64,000 nt of DNA from Glaciecola sp965660625 (GCA_965660625.1 CBFIAR010000006.1:1-64000), one strand, 5' to 3'; positions 26,984 through 36,485 are shown, counted from the first letter of the stretch. Program-made: numbers and translations. The notes: generated from the sequence alone by a model not told the origin.

Positions 26984-29419
26984 ATGACTGATAAGCATCT
27001 AAAAAATACAACCAGGTCTACTCGATTAAATCCAATAATTGCTGCGATACGTGACTCAATTAACGACAAAAATTTTAACAGTATTGCGTTATCAGCTTTG
27101 ATGGTTAGTGGTATGTCAGTGATGAACGGCGCCACTGCACAAGAGATAGATATTGCTCGAGCTGAAAATGATAATACGGTGTCGTCTCAGGGAATAGAAA
27201 AAATAATAGTGACGTCACGTAAACGTGTTGAAAATCTTCAAGATACCCCCTTAAGTATCACGGCATTAGGTGCTACCAAATTAGATGAATTGGGTGTCGA
27301 GAACTTCGATGACTACGCTTTAATGTTGCCTAGCCTGTCGTATCAATCTGCAGGACCTGGTTTGTCACAAGTCTATATGCGCGGAGCATCAGATGGTGGC
27401 AGTGGAAATGCATCAGGCTCGCAACCAAGTGTTGCTATTTATTTAGATGAGCAGCCGGTAACAGCTATCGGACGAAATCTTGATTTACATATTTATGATA
27501 TTGATCGAGTGGAGGCACTTGCTGGACCTCAAAGTAGTTTATTTGGCGCAAGTTCACAGTCAGGCACGATCAGAATTATCACCAATAAGCCCCAAATAGA
27601 TACTTTTGAAGGTGGTTTCGATATCAATTATGGCACGACCAAGAGTGGTGATGCTAGCCACTCATTAGAGGGATTTGTTAATCTTCCGGTCACTGATAAT
27701 GCGGCAATTCGCTTAGTTGCTTGGAAGAAGAAAGATGGTGGTTACATTGATAATATTGCCGGTACGAGGACTTATGGCTTGTTCACTGATGGTGGAAATT
27801 TCTCAACAGTCGAAGAAAATAATGACCAGTTAATAAAAGAAAACTTCAATGAGCTAAACAATAGTGGCGCCAGAGTGGCCTTAAAAGTAAACCTTAACGA
27901 TAATTGGACCGCAACAGCTAGTTACCTGACTCAAAAACAGGAAACTGAGGGAGTATGGTTTCAAGACTCAGAAAATCCGAGTGGTGAAGTGAATGACCTG
28001 GAAATTCAGCGTTTCTTTCCTGATTCAATGGATGATGAATTTAATCAAGCAGCTCTCACTATAGAGGGGGATTTCGGTTCTTCTAGTCTTGTGTATGCAG
28101 GCTCGTTTATGGAGAGAGATGTTCAGTACTTTAATGATTACTCTGACTATGCAGACTATTTTTCTACTAGTTGGATTCAATATTATGGCTGTGAATACTA
28201 TGGTACTGCCGATGCAGACTGTTCAAGTATGGCTATTTTTTATAACGATGATAATAAATACAAACGTAATAGCCATGAACTGCGTTTGCAGTCAACAGAC
28301 AATACCCCGCTGCAATATATTGTGGGTTTATATTACGAAGATGCCAGCCATGATTATCGTCAAGAATGGCAAATGGATGGAATGGCGCAAGGCGCCGACT
28401 TTAGACAGTTTGGCGTTTCTAATCTTTGGTATTTAACGGATCAAAAGCGTGCAGATAAGCAGTCTGCATTGTTTGGTGAATTGAGTTATGCATTTTCAGA
28501 ACAACTCACTACAACATTTGGTGCTAGGTGGTTTAAAAATGAAAGTACCTTAGAGGGTGTGTCTGGTTACGGACTCATTGCTCCGGGCTTCCCTATCATT
28601 AATGTTGATAGTAAAGACGATGATAGTGATAGTATTTTTAAATTCAATTTAACTTATAAACTAGATGATAAAAAGATGGTCTATCTTACTTTGTCAGAAG
28701 GTTATCGCCCTGGTGGTATAAACAGAGATGAAACAGCTCTGGTCGGGCGTATTTATAAGTCTGACTTTGTCACAAATACGGAGCTAGGCTGGAAAACCAT
28801 GTGGTTGGATAATAATCTTCGGTGGAATGGCGCTGTCTATCATATGCAATGGGATAACATGCAGTTTACCCGCTATGATTCATCGTATGGTTCTCCTGTT
28901 GGTTTAACAGTAAACGCCAGTGAGGCAAAAATTATCGGCGTGGAATCCGATCTTACCTACTTACTAACACCAGACTGGACTGTAACTGCCGCATTTAATT
29001 TTAATCAAGCGGAGTTAGCTGCTGATTTATTGGTGGGAAGCAACTTATCACCTGACGGCACTGAACTTCCAAATGTGCCTGATTTTAAGGGGAATTTAAC
29101 CAGTCGTTATAACTTTGTTCTTGGAAATTATAATAGTTTTGCGCAAATCGTTTATTCCTATGTGGGCGAAACATACAGCGATATTTACAAATATAAAACC
29201 AGTGATTTAGATTCAGACAGACGTGATATTAATAACAGTTATAGCATTGTTAATTTGTCTGCTGGAATAAATATGGACGGTTGGGGAGTCAATCTGTACG
29301 TCGATAACTTGACTGATGAACGCGCCGAGTTATCACGTGGTGGTGCAAGTTATGATAGCACTGTAACCGTTAATAGACCGCGCAATGTGGGGATCAGGTA
29401 TCACATGTTATTTGAATAA
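26984..29419 (+). CDS. TonB-dependent outer-membrane receptor
   Basis: An 811-residue receptor. The N terminus is extended (~50 residues) before a hydrophobic signal ending near NGATAQE. A TonB box/plug start is seen at EKIIVTSRKRVENLQDTPLS, and the plug contains the usual YMRGASDGG and VEALAGPQSSLFGASSQSG patterns. The rest is a predicted 22-strand barrel ending in aromatic Phe-Glu (YHMLFE). It resembles the Sphingomonas/Alteromonas receptors for hydrophobic or aromatic compounds (FyuA/CirA-like) rather than typical siderophore receptors. It heads a co-oriented run of SDR, MDR, esterase and BCCT genes, suggesting it imports their substrate. Confidence 0.92.
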   Translation: MTDKHLKNTTRSTRLNPIIAAIRDSINDKNFNSIALSALMVSGMSVMNGATAQEIDIARAENDNTVSSQGIEKIIVTSRKRVENLQDTPLSITALGATKLDELGVENFDDYALMLPSLSYQSAGPGLSQVYMRGASDGGSGNASGSQPSVAIYLDEQPVTAIGRNLDLHIYDIDRVEALAGPQSSLFGASSQSGTIRIITNKPQIDTFEGGFDINYGTTKSGDASHSLEGFVNLPVTDNAAIRLVAWKKKDGGYIDNIAGTRTYGLFTDGGNFSTVEENNDQLIKENFNELNNSGARVALKVNLNDNWTATASYLTQKQETEGVWFQDSENPSGEVNDLEIQRFFPDSMDDEFNQAALTIEGDFGSSSLVYAGSFMERDVQYFNDYSDYADYFSTSWIQYYGCEYYGTADADCSSMAIFYNDDNKYKRNSHELRLQSTDNTPLQYIVGLYYEDASHDYRQEWQMDGMAQGADFRQFGVSNLWYLTDQKRADKQSALFGELSYAFSEQLTTTFGARWFKNESTLEGVSGYGLIAPGFPIINVDSKDDDSDSIFKFNLTYKLDDKKMVYLTLSEGYRPGGINRDETALVGRIYKSDFVTNTELGWKTMWLDNNLRWNGAVYHMQWDNMQFTRYDSSYGSPVGLTVNASEAKIIGVESDLTYLLTPDWTVTAAFNFNQAELAADLLVGSNLSPDGTELPNVPDFKGNLTSRYNFVLGNYNSFAQIVYSYVGETYSDIYKYKTSDLDSDRRDINNSYSIVNLSAGINMDGWGVNLYVDNLTDERAELSRGGASYDSTVTVNRPRNVGIRYHMLFE

Positions 29420-29427
29420 ATATTTTT

Positions 29428-29468
29428 TGCGTGTCTTGACAGTTTCGATAAATTGACTTTGACACGCA
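29428..29468 (+). terminator. Hairpin between receptor and SDR genes (possible attenuating terminator)
   Basis: TGCGTGTC (29428-29435) can pair with GACACGCA (29461-29468), followed by CCTTTATTTTTC. The loop is long (25 bases). It could lower expression of the enzymes relative to the receptor or stabilise the receptor mRNA. Confidence 0.3.
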
Positions 29469-29520
29469 CCTTTATTTTTCTAATTTTAAGTATTTATTTA
29501 TGTAATAGAAGGACATCCTA

Positions 29521-30318
29521 ATGACTGTAGTTAATAACGGGTTGGGCTCTGAGCATGTAGTGCTCGTTACCGCTGGAGCCAGCGGCATTGGCCGTAAAAT
29601 AGCAGAAAAGTTTTTGGGATATGGTTGTAAAGTGCATGTTTGCGACATTGATAAGACAGTCATAGCCGACTTTATGGAAGCCAATCCTAGCGCGACAGCC
29701 TCGGTGGCTGATGTTGCAAATGTTACGCAAGTTAAACAAATGTTCGATGAATTAATGGCTCATTATCAGCATCTTGACGTGTTAGTAAATAATGCGGGGA
29801 TAGCAGGTCCGACAGCGTTTGTTGAAGATATAGACCCTGACGATTGGGCACACACCATCAATGTTGATTTGAATGGACAGTTTCATTGCACTAAGTTTGC
29901 CGTGCCGTTACTTAAGGCAAATGGTTCGGGCAGCATTATCAATATTTCATCTAATGCTGGTTTTTTCGGTTTTCCTATGCGCTCGCCTTATGCCGCATCT
30001 AAATGGGCACTGATCGGTTTAACAAAAACATGGGCGATGGAGTTAGGTCCGCATAATATTCGTGTGAATGCATTATGCCCAGGGAGTGTCAAAGGCGATC
30101 GAATTGACAATGTCATTCGTCTTGATGCCGAAAAACGTGGTGTTGAACCTAATGTGGTGAGAGACATCTACGCAGAGCAAAGTTCACTGCGGCTTTTTGT
30201 CAGTGCGGATGATATCGCTAACATGGCAGTATTTTTAAGCTCTGAACTGGGCGCTAGTCTCTCGGGACAGGCTATTGGAATTGATGGGCATACCGAAAGT
30301 TTATCAAGCAAATTTTAA
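29521..30318 (+). CDS. Short-chain dehydrogenase/reductase
   Basis: A 265-residue classical SDR. The nucleotide-binding motif is VTAGASGIGRK (a variant with Ala in place of the first Gly), NNAGIAG follows, and the catalytic Ser/Tyr/Lys lie in INISSNAGFFG and YAASK. An Asp after the second strand (VCDID) indicates preference for NAD(H). It oxidises or reduces an alcohol/ketone; the substrate is unknown. It is the second gene of the receptor operon, with a normal AGGACATCCT-type ribosome-binding region before ATG 29521. Confidence 0.9.
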   Translation: MTVVNNGLGSEHVVLVTAGASGIGRKIAEKFLGYGCKVHVCDIDKTVIADFMEANPSATASVADVANVTQVKQMFDELMAHYQHLDVLVNNAGIAGPTAFVEDIDPDDWAHTINVDLNGQFHCTKFAVPLLKANGSGSIINISSNAGFFGFPMRSPYAASKWALIGLTKTWAMELGPHNIRVNALCPGSVKGDRIDNVIRLDAEKRGVEPNVVRDIYAEQSSLRLFVSADDIANMAVFLSSELGASLSGQAIGIDGHTESLSSKF

Positions 30319-30408
30319 ATGTGATACGCGCTTAGTTTAATCGATACTGATTAATTAAATATAGCTCAACGCAACGCAGTTCTATGCAGTTAAAAATTGG
30401 AGAAAATA

Positions 30409-31398
30409 ATGAAAGCAGCTTGGTTCGAAAAATTCGGTGCAGCAGCAGATACAATAATACTCGGTGAGCAACCAAAGCCCGTAGCTGGGGTTGGGCAGGT
30501 ATTAGTAAAATTAAAAACCACAGGCGTTAATCCTTCAGACGTTAAAAAGCGTATCGGCGCTTTTCCTAATTTACTGGATAATGGTCATGTGATCCCACAT
30601 AGCGACGGTGCAGGTACAATCGAAGCCGTTGGTAAAGGCGTACCTGAGAGCAGAATTGGTGAACGAGTTTGGGTCTATCAGGCGCAGTATGCTCGTCTTT
30701 TAGGAACGGCGGCTGAATATGTAGCGATTGATGCGTCGCGAGCTGCCCCTTTACCGAGCAATACATCATTTGAAATTGGTGCCTGTTTAGGTATTCCAGC
30801 AATGACTGCTCATCGGGTTGTCTCATCGGATGGCTCTGTTAATGGACAGACGGTTTTAGTTACCGGCGGAGCTGGCCGTGTCGGCTATTATGCTATTCAA
30901 TGGGCTAAACTCGCCGGAGCGAAAGTCATTGCAACGGCAAGTAACCTAATAGATGAAGCAACTTGTATTCAAGCAGGAGCTGACTTAGTGGTTAACCACC
31001 GTGAAGCTAACTGGGGCGATAAAGTTCAAGCAGTGAATGATGGTGAAAAAGTAGATCGGGTTATTGATGTTGAGTTTGGCTTTAACTTACCCGAAGTACT
31101 CAAGTGTATTCGCACTAGTGGTGTTATTGCCACTTATGGTAATACCCAGATCAAAGAACCAAAATTACCTTTTTTCCAAATGATGTTTATGGATCTAACT
31201 ATACGCATGACCATAGTGTACGCGATGCCAGAATTAGCTAAACAGCAAGCTATTGACGATATATACAAGGCTTTAGCCGAAGGACTATTACAACACAGAG
31301 TGACGCATGTGCTGCCTTTTACACAAATGGCAAAAAGTCATGAGTTAATAGAGAAGAGTGGATTACGCGGTTGTGTTGTCGTTGATATTGATGCGTAA
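30409..31398 (+). CDS. NADPH:quinone oxidoreductase-like medium-chain reductase
   Basis: A 329-residue zinc-independent MDR (zeta-crystallin/QOR type). The N-terminal GroES-like domain contains KTTGVNPSDVKKRIG and VIPHSDGAGTIEAVG; the Rossmann domain has VLVTGGAGRVGYYAIQWAK. No zinc-ligand cysteine cluster is present. It probably reduces an activated double bond or quinone with NADPH. ATG 30409 is chosen because GGAG sits 7 bases upstream. It lies between the SDR and the esterase genes. Confidence 0.88.
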   Translation: MKAAWFEKFGAAADTIILGEQPKPVAGVGQVLVKLKTTGVNPSDVKKRIGAFPNLLDNGHVIPHSDGAGTIEAVGKGVPESRIGERVWVYQAQYARLLGTAAEYVAIDASRAAPLPSNTSFEIGACLGIPAMTAHRVVSSDGSVNGQTVLVTGGAGRVGYYAIQWAKLAGAKVIATASNLIDEATCIQAGADLVVNHREANWGDKVQAVNDGEKVDRVIDVEFGFNLPEVLKCIRTSGVIATYGNTQIKEPKLPFFQMMFMDLTIRMTIVYAMPELAKQQAIDDIYKALAEGLLQHRVTHVLPFTQMAKSHELIEKSGLRGCVVVDIDA

Positions 31399-31426
31399 AT
31401 TTTAGTCTTAAAGGACCCAACTCATT

Positions 31427-33070
31427 ATGAAAACATTGTTGCTTCCTAAAAGATTTGTTTGTTTTCTTCGTTGGGGCCTAACTATTATTGCCATACCCCC
31501 GCTTATTATCGTTCAAGCTTGCCGTGCAAACGAGTCCTTCGCGGTTGAATTAACCGCGGGCAGTGAAATCTTGATTGGCGAATATGCTGATCAAACTGCC
31601 ACTGTAGTTGCTTTCAAGGGTATTCCGTATGCAGCGCCTCCAACTGAAGAGCGCCGTTGGAAAGCACCAGAAAAACATCAACCACGAGCGGGTAAACAGC
31701 TAGCAACTCGGTTTGCGAATGCTTGTTATCAAGATAACTACAATACTCGATGGTATCAGCAGGTGGGAGCAGCTTTTGGTGCACCTCCTGAGGTATTTAC
31801 CGATCCAAACTTTAGTGAAGACTGCCTTTACTTAAATATTTGGACGCCCTCGTTGAGTAAAGATAAGAATTTACCTGTCATGGTTTGGATACATGGCGGC
31901 AGTAATAAAGCAGGTTGGTCATACGAATCAAACTATATTGGTGCTAAACTTGCGCAACAAGGACAGGTTGTCGTTGTCAGTATCGCTTATCGTTTAGGTG
32001 TTTTTGGCTTTTTCTCTCACCCTGAATTAACCCACAACAGTGCCCCCGCAAATTTTGGTTTATTAGATCAAATTGAAGCATTAAAGTGGATCAATAAAAA
32101 CGTTGAGCAATTTGGTGGAGACAGTTCAAATATAACGCTCTTTGGCGAATCAGCTGGTGCGGCCAATATTGGTAACTTAATTTTGTCGCCCTTGGCTCAT
32201 GGACTGTTTCAAAAAGCAATCAGCCAAAGTGGTGGATTTCAATTGTGGAACAATGTTGAATTAAAAAAACAACAAACATTTGGTCACGACTTAGCTAATT
32301 CCTTAAATACGAATGACCGTTCACTCTCAACATTAAAAAAAGAATCTGCAACAGTCCTCTTTAACACAGCAAAACACGATTTCCCGGAGTATTACTATGG
32401 TGCTTCCATTGATGGTCATGTGCTCCCTGATACAGCCCTAAATTTGCTGTTCAACCGAAAGTTACATGTCGATCTGCTGATCGGTAACAATCAAGATGAA
32501 TGGTTAATGTATTTGGATAATTCTCCTGAAAAATTGACCAAAATGATCAATTCCTATCCTAAAGAAATCCAAAGTGTATTGAAGAAAAGAGCCCAACAAG
32601 AGCAAGGTATTGCGCGTGGACATGATCAAGCCTCCACCCTAATTGATATGGTTTGTCCGGGCTATGCTTATGCACAGCAAATAGTTAAATCAGATAAACG
32701 CGCTTATATTTATCGCTTTAAGCGTGTTCGAACAGGTAAAGGAGGGGAGCAGTTACAGGCTTACCATGGCGCAGAGATACCCTATGTTTTTGATAGCCAT
32801 GATAACTGGCTGACAACCGATAAAGAGGACAAAACGCTAACAACGGCGATGGTGAGGTATTGGACTAATTTTGCTAAAAATGGAGATCCCAATGACCCAA
32901 CATCTAGTGATCTGCCTAACTGGCCTCAATTTGATGAAAACGATCCTAAAGTATTAGCGTTATCAGCGCCAATATCCGTAATTGCGGCACCGGACTTCTC
33001 AAATTGTCGGAAAATATTTCCCATCTTACAACAAAACTCAAAAAAAATAGAAATAATAGAGGAGAATTAA
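31427..33070 (+). CDS. Exported type B carboxylesterase
   Basis: A 547-residue alpha/beta-hydrolase of the carboxylesterase type B family. The nucleophile is in FGESAGAANIG, the oxyanion region in MVWIHGGSNKAG, and the acid and His lie in GNNQDEWLMY and AYHGAEIPYVFDS. The first ~35 residues form a positively charged start plus hydrophobic segment, so it is exported; the VQAC sequence at its end (residues 25-28) is a weak lipobox, leaving a lipoprotein possible. Acting outside the cytoplasm, it could hydrolyse the ester brought in by the TonB receptor, whose product the next gene's BCCT carrier would import. It has an AAGGA ribosome-binding site before ATG 31427. Confidence 0.88.
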   Translation: MKTLLLPKRFVCFLRWGLTIIAIPPLIIVQACRANESFAVELTAGSEILIGEYADQTATVVAFKGIPYAAPPTEERRWKAPEKHQPRAGKQLATRFANACYQDNYNTRWYQQVGAAFGAPPEVFTDPNFSEDCLYLNIWTPSLSKDKNLPVMVWIHGGSNKAGWSYESNYIGAKLAQQGQVVVVSIAYRLGVFGFFSHPELTHNSAPANFGLLDQIEALKWINKNVEQFGGDSSNITLFGESAGAANIGNLILSPLAHGLFQKAISQSGGFQLWNNVELKKQQTFGHDLANSLNTNDRSLSTLKKESATVLFNTAKHDFPEYYYGASIDGHVLPDTALNLLFNRKLHVDLLIGNNQDEWLMYLDNSPEKLTKMINSYPKEIQSVLKKRAQQEQGIARGHDQASTLIDMVCPGYAYAQQIVKSDKRAYIYRFKRVRTGKGGEQLQAYHGAEIPYVFDSHDNWLTTDKEDKTLTTAMVRYWTNFAKNGDPNDPTSSDLPNWPQFDENDPKVLALSAPISVIAAPDFSNCRKIFPILQQNSKKIEIIEEN

Positions 33071-33071
33071 G

Positions 33072-34577
33072 TTGAAGCAACGAATTGATAAACTCGGTTT
33101 TATCGCAACGATTGCTGTCATGTTGTTGATGACGGTACCTTTGATGATGGCACCAGAATTATCCTCAAAAGTTATGCAACGAGCTTATGAATACATAGGC
33201 AGTAACTTTGGTTTTCTATATGTATTTCTTGCCGCGACGATATTACCTTTGCTTCTTTGGTTAGCCTTCGGCAGATATGGCAGTATAAAACTCGGTGATG
33301 CAAATGATAAACCGGAATATAATAATTTTGCGTGGAGTGGAATGTTATTTTGTGCTGGTGTGGGAGCTGGATTACTATATTGGGCCACGATTGAATGGGC
33401 TTTTTATTACCAAACTCCACCGTTTGGTGCAGAACCGATGTCAATAGAAGCGGCCAAGTGGGCATCATCGTATGGATTATTTCATTGGGGTATTAGTGCA
33501 TGGGCGTTTTATTGTTTGCCTACCTTAGCCATTGCTTACCCTTATTACGTTAAAAAAATTCCAATGCTAAAGTTCAGTATCAGCTGCCATCATGTATTAG
33601 GTGGTAAAGAAAACGCTATTGCCGCTCGATTTATTGATTTTCTTTTTCGGGTAGCGTTGATTGGTGGAGCAGGCTCATCTTTGGGCTTCTCTACACCGCT
33701 TATTGCGGAAGGTATAGCGCGATTAATTGGTATGGAGTCAAATTTCACGCTTGAAGTTATTGTTGTCTGCGTGTGCGTTACGATTTTTGCAACTAGTGTT
33801 TATTTTGGTTTAGAAAAAGGCATGAAAAGGCTAAGTTCAGCTAATGTTTGGTTATCATTCTTATTGCTGGCATTCCTTTTATGCGCAGGGCCAACGGTAT
33901 TTATCTTGAAAGCGAGTATAAGCGGTCTAGGCACTGTTTTACAAAATTTCATTCAAATGAATACGTGGGTAGACCCTTTTACAGACTCTCATTTTGTTGA
34001 AAACTGGACTGTTTTTTATTGGGCTTGGTGGGTCGCCTTTGGTCCATTTGTTGGTATTTTTGTTACCAGAATATCAAAAGGAAGAACGATCAAAGAAGTC
34101 ACCGTTGGGATGCTGACATTTGGCACTATCGGGGGCTCACTGTTTTATATGATTTTTGGTAATTTTTCATTATATCAACAACTATCCGGTAATTTGGATG
34201 TAATAACACTAATGAATGAAAGTGGGATACCTGAAGCAATTATTACCGTGTTTGAACAATTACCATTATCTAATCTCATTATTGGCTTATTCTGCGTTGT
34301 TTGTATCATCTTTGTAGCAACAACTTATGACGCAGCTTCTTATGTTCTCGCTAGTAGCGCCACTGCTGAACTTCCTGTTGGGGAAGATCCCCATCGTTTG
34401 CACCGAACATTTTGGGCCTTGGCACTGGCAATACTTCCTATTTGTTTAATGTATGTTGGCGGCCTTAAAGTTGCACAAACTGCTGTTTTAGTTGTGTCAT
34501 TACCTATTTTATTTGTATATATGATAATGACTTACTCGTTCTTGAGTTCATTAAAACAAGATTATGGAGCGAGTTAA
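33072..34577 (+). CDS. BCCT-family transporter
   Basis: A 501-residue inner-membrane carrier with about 12 hydrophobic segments. It has the BCCT-type patterns: GAGLLYWATIEWAFYY, the tryptophan-rich NWTVFYWAWWVAFGPFVGIF and TTYDAASYVLA. BCCT proteins move betaine, choline, carnitine and related quaternary or sulfonium compounds, mostly with Na+ or H+. It has a TTG start behind GAGGAG, one base after the esterase stop, so the two are translationally linked. The C terminus is short, without the long osmosensing tail of BetP. Context suggests uptake of a product released by the esterase. Confidence 0.9.
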   Translation: MKQRIDKLGFIATIAVMLLMTVPLMMAPELSSKVMQRAYEYIGSNFGFLYVFLAATILPLLLWLAFGRYGSIKLGDANDKPEYNNFAWSGMLFCAGVGAGLLYWATIEWAFYYQTPPFGAEPMSIEAAKWASSYGLFHWGISAWAFYCLPTLAIAYPYYVKKIPMLKFSISCHHVLGGKENAIAARFIDFLFRVALIGGAGSSLGFSTPLIAEGIARLIGMESNFTLEVIVVCVCVTIFATSVYFGLEKGMKRLSSANVWLSFLLLAFLLCAGPTVFILKASISGLGTVLQNFIQMNTWVDPFTDSHFVENWTVFYWAWWVAFGPFVGIFVTRISKGRTIKEVTVGMLTFGTIGGSLFYMIFGNFSLYQQLSGNLDVITLMNESGIPEAIITVFEQLPLSNLIIGLFCVVCIIFVATTYDAASYVLASSATAELPVGEDPHRLHRTFWALALAILPICLMYVGGLKVAQTAVLVVSLPILFVYMIMTYSFLSSLKQDYGAS

Positions 34578-34663
34578 TCCGAATTAATAATTAGCAAACT
34601 TAATATCTACAATAGTGCCACGCTAAATGGCGCTATCCTTCTAACTGTTTCAGAGTATTTGTT

Positions 34664-35455
34664 ATGAGAGCTTTGTCTAAAAGGGTTATGCGAGCCCCTT
34701 CCTATAACATTCCGAAATTAGGTGTGATTGCAGCTCCTGGCTGGATTGATCCAACCGCTAGGGAATTTTCTTCCTTATGCGAACAGAGGATTGATATAGC
34801 TCAAACTATTATGCCTCCCGTGGGTTTTGATTACAGCTTTGAACAAATAGAACAAGCCGAACCCCATCTTGAATATGCAGCGCAGTTATTGAAAGAGACT
34901 GGCAGCGAAGTGGTCATTCAAGTGGGTCCCGCTTTTGCATATTTTAATGACTACACATCGGCAGGGGCTAGAGCTTTGCAACAGCGTTTAGCGGATGCTT
35001 GTGGATGCAAGGTGATACTCAACGGTGTTGCTATGCTTGATGCTATCCTTGATTTAGATTGTCATCGTGTAGTGTTGGCCTGTCCTTATTACGATAAACA
35101 ATGGAAAAAACGTTTCTTAACATTTTTACAATCAATCGATATAGTGGTTGAAGGCTGTCAGACCTTCACTGAACAAGGCTTATTTGCGTCACAAAAAGAC
35201 GTTGACGCTCGTCATTATCACTTTAGTGAAGCCGAAATTAAACAGAGTATTCGACTCGCTAGGGCATCGGCGCCGAATGCTGAAATGGTGCTAGTAGGCG
35301 GTGCGGGTGTTAGATTCTTGAACATTATTGACGAGCTAGAACAAGAATTTGGTGTGCCAGTATTATCTGCTGATGTTGCATTGCATTGGGCTACAGCAAA
35401 AGCTTTAGGTATTGAAATAACAGATAAAAGGCTAGGGACATTATTACGCAAGTAA
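34664..35455 (+). CDS. Asp/Glu racemase-superfamily protein lacking both catalytic cysteines
   Basis: A 263-residue protein with the two-domain fold signature of the maleate isomerase/arylmalonate decarboxylase branch (KLGVIAAPGWIDP, RVVLACPYYDKQWKKRF, VPVLSADVALHWATAKALGI). The first half-site cysteine position reads EVVIQVGPAFAYF (residues 83-94) and the second MVLVGGAGVRFLN (208-220), so neither cysteine is present. It may have lost racemase/isomerase chemistry, use other residues, or act as a binding protein. It follows the BCCT gene by 86 bases and ends in a shared terminator. Specific function not recognised. Confidence 0.75.
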   Translation: MRALSKRVMRAPSYNIPKLGVIAAPGWIDPTAREFSSLCEQRIDIAQTIMPPVGFDYSFEQIEQAEPHLEYAAQLLKETGSEVVIQVGPAFAYFNDYTSAGARALQQRLADACGCKVILNGVAMLDAILDLDCHRVVLACPYYDKQWKKRFLTFLQSIDIVVEGCQTFTEQGLFASQKDVDARHYHFSEAEIKQSIRLARASAPNAEMVLVGGAGVRFLNIIDELEQEFGVPVLSADVALHWATAKALGIEITDKRLGTLLRK

Positions 35456-35472
35456 CTATGTAACTAATAAAA

Positions 35473-35500
35473 AACCCACAGGTTTAATTTCCGGTGGGTT
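35473..35500. terminator. Bidirectional terminator between convergent genes
   Basis: AACCCACAGG and CCGGTGGGTT form a 10-bp stem with one mismatch around an 8-base loop. It is preceded by AATAAAA on the left, giving a T-rich tail in the minus direction. It separates the racemase-like gene (plus) from etfA (minus). Confidence 0.7.
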
Positions 35501-35558
35501 GAATATGTTAAGAGTGAATGACCGTCTCGCGAGTACTGCGTCTCAGCGGTTTGATTTG

Positions 35559-36485
35559 TTACAAAGCCGCTTCTAATTCTGGCAGTATTTCAAACAAATC
35601 ACCAACCAAACCATAGTCAGCAATCTGAAATATTGGCGCTTCTTCGTCTTTGTTTATTGCAACTATAACTTTAGAGTCTTTCATACCGGCTAAGTGCTGA
35701 ATGGCGCCTGAAATTCCCACCGCAATATATAGCTGCGGCGCAACGATTTTACCGGTTTGACCTACTTGCATATCATTTGGCACAAAACCAGCATCAACAG
35801 CAGCTCGTGAAGCTCCCATAGCTGCACCTAATTTGTCTGCAATACCATCAAGTAGCTTGAAGTTTTCGCCATTTTGCATCCCACGGCCACCTGAAATAAT
35901 CACCTCAGCAGCCGTCAACTCGGGACGCTCTGAGACTGTTAGTTCAGCTGATACGAACTTAGAATTAGAGGAGGCTTTACACTCAGTTAGCGCTTCAATT
36001 GGAGCACTGTTACCAGTGCTCGCAGCATCGAATGATGCGGTTCTGACAGTGATCACTTTTACGTCATCAGCCGATTGGACTGTTGCAATTGCATTGCCAG
36101 CATAAATAGGGCGAACGAACGTATCAGCACTTTCTACCTTGATGATATCGGATATTTGCGCAACGTTTAACAAGGCTGCTACCCGGGGCATAAAATTTTT
36201 GCCAGTAGTGGTTGCTGAACAAAGTATGTGCTTGTAATTCTTCCCGAGCGCTAAAACTAAATCGGCAATGTTTTCGGCAAGCTGATGTGCATAGACGGCG
36301 TTGTCTGCTAATAATACTTTATCTACTCCAACAATCTCTGCTGCTTTTTGGGCTACCTCGCTACAGTTTTCGCCTGCGACTAAGACGTGTATTTCATTAC
36401 CCATTTGACTTGCTGCGCTGACTAACTTATGCGTGTCTGGTTTCAGCTGAATATTATCGTGTTCTGCGTATACTAAAATTGTCAT
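35559..36485 (-). CDS. etfA: Electron transfer flavoprotein alpha subunit
   Basis: A 308-residue FAD-binding subunit of ETF. The C-terminal FAD domain shows ISGGRGMQNGENF, AAVDAGFVPNDMQVGQTGK and AVGISGAIQHLAGM. With EtfB it takes electrons from acyl-CoA dehydrogenases and passes them to ETF:quinone oxidoreductase. Its ATG follows the etfB stop directly (1-base overlap). It is placed near, but not within, the block with four acyl-CoA dehydrogenases and is a likely partner of them. Confidence 0.96.
   Translation of the reverse strand: MTILVYAEHDNIQLKPDTHKLVSAASQMGNEIHVLVAGENCSEVAQKAAEIVGVDKVLLADNAVYAHQLAENIADLVLALGKNYKHILCSATTTGKNFMPRVAALLNVAQISDIIKVESADTFVRPIYAGNAIATVQSADDVKVITVRTASFDAASTGNSAPIEALTECKASSNSKFVSAELTVSERPELTAAEVIISGGRGMQNGENFKLLDGIADKLGAAMGASRAAVDAGFVPNDMQVGQTGKIVAPQLYIAVGISGAIQHLAGMKDSKVIVAINKDEEAPIFQIADYGLVGDLFEILPELEAAL

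Noticed and set aside
30409..35455. DMSP catabolism (BCCT as DddT, MDR as AcuI, racemase fold as Alma1-like lyase)
   Set aside because: The MDR is of the quinone-oxidoreductase type rather than AcuI, the racemase-fold protein lacks the cysteines a lyase of that family needs, and no other ddd gene is near. It stays only as a remote alternative.
34664..35455. Glutamate or hydantoin racemase
   Set aside because: Fold similarity only; both catalytic cysteines are missing, so a racemase name would be misleading.
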